Shown here: positions 5,852 through 7,744 of the stretch, one piece after another
Numbering within the stretch: the first letter of the stretch is position 1
Layout of the letters: every line of letters begins with the position of its first letter
From: a bacterium
GTDB lineage: Bacteria; Bacillota; Clostridia; Oscillospirales; Acutalibacteraceae
DNA length: 7,744 bases
Assembly (NCBI GenBank): GCA_020625635.1
Contig: JAHLBL010000073.1
Span: forward strand, 1-7,744
Direction of reading: 5' to 3'
Notes under the pieces: model-generated
The model's input: the letters and a program-made list of their open reading frames with translations, nothing else
Told to the model about the DNA's origin: nothing
Databases searched by the model: none
Position numbers and translations under genes: made by a program

Positions 5852-7276
5852 TCAGCTCTCGCTCAGCACGGGCAGGGTGATCGTCACCGTAGTGCCTACG
5901 CCTACGCCCGACTCGATGTCGAGCCGTCCCTTGTGGAGCTGTACGATCTCGTCGGCTACGGCAAGTCCGATTCCCGAGCCGTTGACCTTCTGGTTCGCCT
6001 TGTAGAATTTCTCCTTGACCTTCGGGAGGTCCTCGGCGGAAATACCGCAGCCCGTGTCGGTCACGATGATCGCCATATTGTCGGGGTCGCTGTCGGCGTT
6101 GTACTTGACCTCAACAGCCACCATACCTCCCTCGGGGGTGTACTTGAGAGCGTTGTCGATTATGTTGATAAACACCTGCTTGAGCCTGTTGCGGTCGCCG
6201 TAAACAGGCGGGAAAAGCTGCTCGGGCTCGTCGTAGAGCAGGTGCTTGTTCTCTCCGACGGCTCTGTCCCTGAGCATATATATGACCTCGTCGAGCTCCG
6301 CGAGGATGTCGAGCTTCTCGTTGAGCAGAACCATACGCCCCGTCTGGATACGCGAGAAGTCAAGCAGCTCCTCAACGATCCCCGTGAGCCTTCCGCTCTC
6401 CTTGATGATGACGTCCATACCCTTGTCAAAGGTCTTTCGGTCGAGCTTCTTCTTGCCCGAGAGCTGCATCGTCTCCGCCCAGCCCTTGATAGCCGTCAGC
6501 GGAGTTCTCAGCTCGTGCGAAACACGCGAGATAAAGTCGTTTTTCATCTGTTCGGTCGCCTCGAGGTCCTTCGCCATATCGGTGATAGCGTCGCAGAGGT
6601 CTCCGATTTCGTCGTTGTAGCGTTTTTCTATTTTGGTGCTGAAGTCGCCGTGAGCTATTTTGTTAGCCGCCTCGCTGAGCTCCCTTACGGGCGCGACGAT
6701 CGAGCGCACAAAGAATGTGCCCGTCAGCACTATTATAAAGAGGATGAACAGTCCCGCCGCGATGAACAGCGCGCACAGAAAGAGAATGCGCCTGTCGGTC
6801 TCCTCGGTCGATACCGCGTATCTCACCGCGCCTATGGCGATTCCGTTGGGATTGGTGATAACGCGGGTGTACAGCGTCACCGACTCTCCCGAGCCGAGCC
6901 TGCCCTTCCACAGCGAGCTTCCCTCAGCTGCCGACTCCGAGATGTCGGGCATATTCTCGCTCTCGTCATAGGAAAAGCCCGTGGAGGTGAGCACCACGCG
7001 TCCCGTGGAGTTGATTACCATAACCTCCATCTCGCTCTTGTGACGGAAGTTCTCGACATATTCACGCGCCGCGGAATTAAAGGCGGTCGAATTGTCCGCC
7101 TTGTAATCCTCAAAAACAGTCGTAAGCTCCGACGCCGCGTTCTCCAGCGTGTGTTCGACCTCAGTATTGAACAGCTGAACCGTAGAGTAAATGAGGCCTG
7201 CCACAGAGAGAATAACAATCACGACTATGAGAAGAATCGTGCTGAAAAACCATCGGCGTGTTATACCCTTAAACAA
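5852..7276 (-). CDS. Membrane-bound sensor histidine kinase (HAMP-HisKA-HATPase)
   Basis: This 474-residue sensor of a two-component system should autophosphorylate on His254 and pass the phosphate to the regulator encoded just upstream. The order is: transmembrane segment 9-31, an extracytoplasmic sensor region 32-163 (with VMVINSTGRVVLTS near 85-98 and IGAVRYAVS at 148-156, suggestive of a PAS/Cache-type fold), second transmembrane segment 164-190, HAMP linker about 187-240, HisKA with SHELRTPLTAIKGW (253-266), and an ATPase domain with the N box INIIDNALKYTP (370-381), G1 DTGCGI (407-412), KFYKA (423-427) and G2 GSGIGL (433-438). All catalytic motifs are present; there is no PAS domain between HAMP and HisKA, unlike WalK or PhoR of Bacillus. 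The start codon is TTG (7274-7276), preceded by GGAGAGG; no in-frame ATG fits before the first membrane segment. The signal sensed cannot be told from the sequence. The start lies 24 bases after the regulator stop. Confidence 0.93.
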   Translation of the reverse strand: MFKGITRRWFFSTILLIVVIVILSVAGLIYSTVQLFNTEVEHTLENAASELTTVFEDYKADNSTAFNSAAREYVENFRHKSEMEVMVINSTGRVVLTSTGFSYDESENMPDISESAAEGSSLWKGRLGSGESVTLYTRVITNPNGIAIGAVRYAVSTEETDRRILFLCALFIAAGLFILFIIVLTGTFFVRSIVAPVRELSEAANKIAHGDFSTKIEKRYNDEIGDLCDAITDMAKDLEATEQMKNDFISRVSHELRTPLTAIKGWAETMQLSGKKKLDRKTFDKGMDVIIKESGRLTGIVEELLDFSRIQTGRMVLLNEKLDILAELDEVIYMLRDRAVGENKHLLYDEPEQLFPPVYGDRNRLKQVFINIIDNALKYTPEGGMVAVEVKYNADSDPDNMAIIVTDTGCGISAEDLPKVKEKFYKANQKVNGSGIGLAVADEIVQLHKGRLDIESGVGVGTTVTITLPVLSES

Positions 7277-7285
7277 ACCCTGTTT

Positions 7286-7294
7286 CCTCTCCTT
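7286..7294 (-). promoter_or_regulatory. Ribosome binding site supporting the TTG start of the histidine kinase
   Basis: AAGGAGAGG on the minus strand lies in the gap after the regulator stop. Its GAGG end (7286-7289) is 9 bases before the TTG at 7274-7276. It supports this rare start codon, since no ATG or GTG occurs in frame between the site and the first membrane segment. Confidence 0.6.
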
Positions 7295-7300
7295 CTGTTA

Positions 7301-7744
7301 TCAGTTGCCTGTGTCCCATTTGTAGCCGAGTCCCCAGACCGTAACGATGTACTTGGGGTTGGATGGCTCGTCCTCGACCTTCATTCTGAGTCGGCGGATG
7401 TTTACGTCGACTATCTTTTCCTCGCCGACATAAGCGTCGCCCCAGACGTGGCTGAGGATATCCGTGCGGTCGAGAGTTTCCCCGGGATTGGAGAAAAAGT
7501 ATTCCATGATCTGGAACTCGACCTGTGTCAGCTCGATGACCTGACCTCTCTTGAGCAGCGCGCGGTTTCTGAGATTGAGCACAAAGTCGCCCGAGTGCAG
7601 CTCTTCCTTGAAGTTGTTTTCGGCGTTAGCCTGAGCGAGCGAAACTCTTCTGTGCAGTGAGTCAACTCTCGCCAGCAGCTCCGAGGGGGAGAACGGCTTA
7701 GTCACATAGTCGTCGGCTCCGAGCATAAGTCCCGTAACCTTGTC
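7301..7744 (-). CDS. OmpR/PhoB-family response regulator, C-terminal 147 residues (cut by window edge)
   Basis: This DNA-binding response regulator is the partner of the histidine kinase that follows it. The window holds the last 147 residues; the N-terminal half of the receiver domain, with the phosphoacceptor aspartate, lies beyond the edge. Seen here are the end of the receiver domain, with GADDYVTKPF containing the invariant lysine (residue 16 of the visible part) and SPSELLARVDSL forming the last helix, then a linker, then a winged-helix output domain. That domain shows the typical ELTQVEFQIMEYF, DRTDILSHVWG, VDVNIRRLRMKVE and YIVTVWGLGYKW elements of the OmpR/PhoB type, which bind direct-repeat DNA as dimers. 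The stop TGA is at 7301-7303, 24 bases before the kinase. The family is clear; the specific regulon cannot be inferred. Confidence 0.94.
   Translation of the reverse strand, partial: DKVTGLMLGADDYVTKPFSPSELLARVDSLHRRVSLAQANAENNFKEELHSGDFVLNLRNRALLKRGQVIELTQVEFQIMEYFFSNPGETLDRTDILSHVWGDAYVGEEKIVDVNIRRLRMKVEDEPSNPKYIVTVWGLGYKWDTGN

Noticed and set aside
5933..7660. A very long open frame (575 codons) on the plus strand opposite the kinase and regulator
   Set aside because: It lies wholly antisense to two clearly real genes whose motifs are intact, has no recognisable protein features, and is explained by their G/C-rich third codon positions, which make antisense stops rare.
1..7744. CRISPR array, transposon ends, prophage, toxin-antitoxin pair or defence genes
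   Set aside because: Nearly every base is taken up by nine recognisable conserved chromosomal genes; no regularly spaced repeats, transposase motifs or small paired frames with ribosome binding sites were seen on either strand.

Overview
The window is a compact piece of bacterial chromosome. It carries nine protein-coding genes, all read from the minus strand, with almost no spare DNA. Read in the direction of transcription (from high to low coordinates) the order is: OmpR-type response regulator (cut by the window edge), sensor histidine kinase, DUF1385/YqhQ-type membrane protein, prmC, a 135-base gap with a good housekeeping promoter, then recA, recX, rimO, pgsA and the first 72 codons of cysS (cut by the other edge). 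No RNA gene, mobile element, CRISPR array or phage gene is visible.

Organism: AGGAGG-like ribosome binding sites, a DUF1385 gene just upstream of prmC (a pairing I know from Firmicutes), recA close to pgsA, and moderately GC-rich coding DNA with many G/C third positions around AT-rich control DNA suggest a Gram-positive Clostridia, perhaps of the Ruminococcaceae/Oscillospiraceae type. This is inference from gene content and style; no species can be named from the sequence alone.

Region 7744-3976 looks like one transcription unit whose promoter lies outside the window. The regulator and kinase form a two-component system that senses an extracytoplasmic signal. They are followed after about 30 bases by the DUF1385 membrane protein, whose end overlaps the start of prmC, the methyltransferase for peptide release factors.

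Region 3975-1 starts with a TTGATT-17-TATAAT promoter and continues through five genes that overlap or lie within 14 bases of each other. It joins homologous recombination (recA and its modulator recX), ribosomal protein S12 modification (rimO), phosphatidylglycerol synthesis (pgsA) and cysteinyl-tRNA charging (cysS). No clear terminator separates them, so the recA promoter probably reads through to cysS. A weak LexA-like half-conserved palindrome lies upstream of that promoter.

I found no convincing undescribed system. The points most worth a second look are the DUF1385 membrane protein beside the two-component system, the mixed recA operon with its doubtful SOS box, and a 10-base direct repeat that duplicates the ribosome binding site of the DUF1385 gene.
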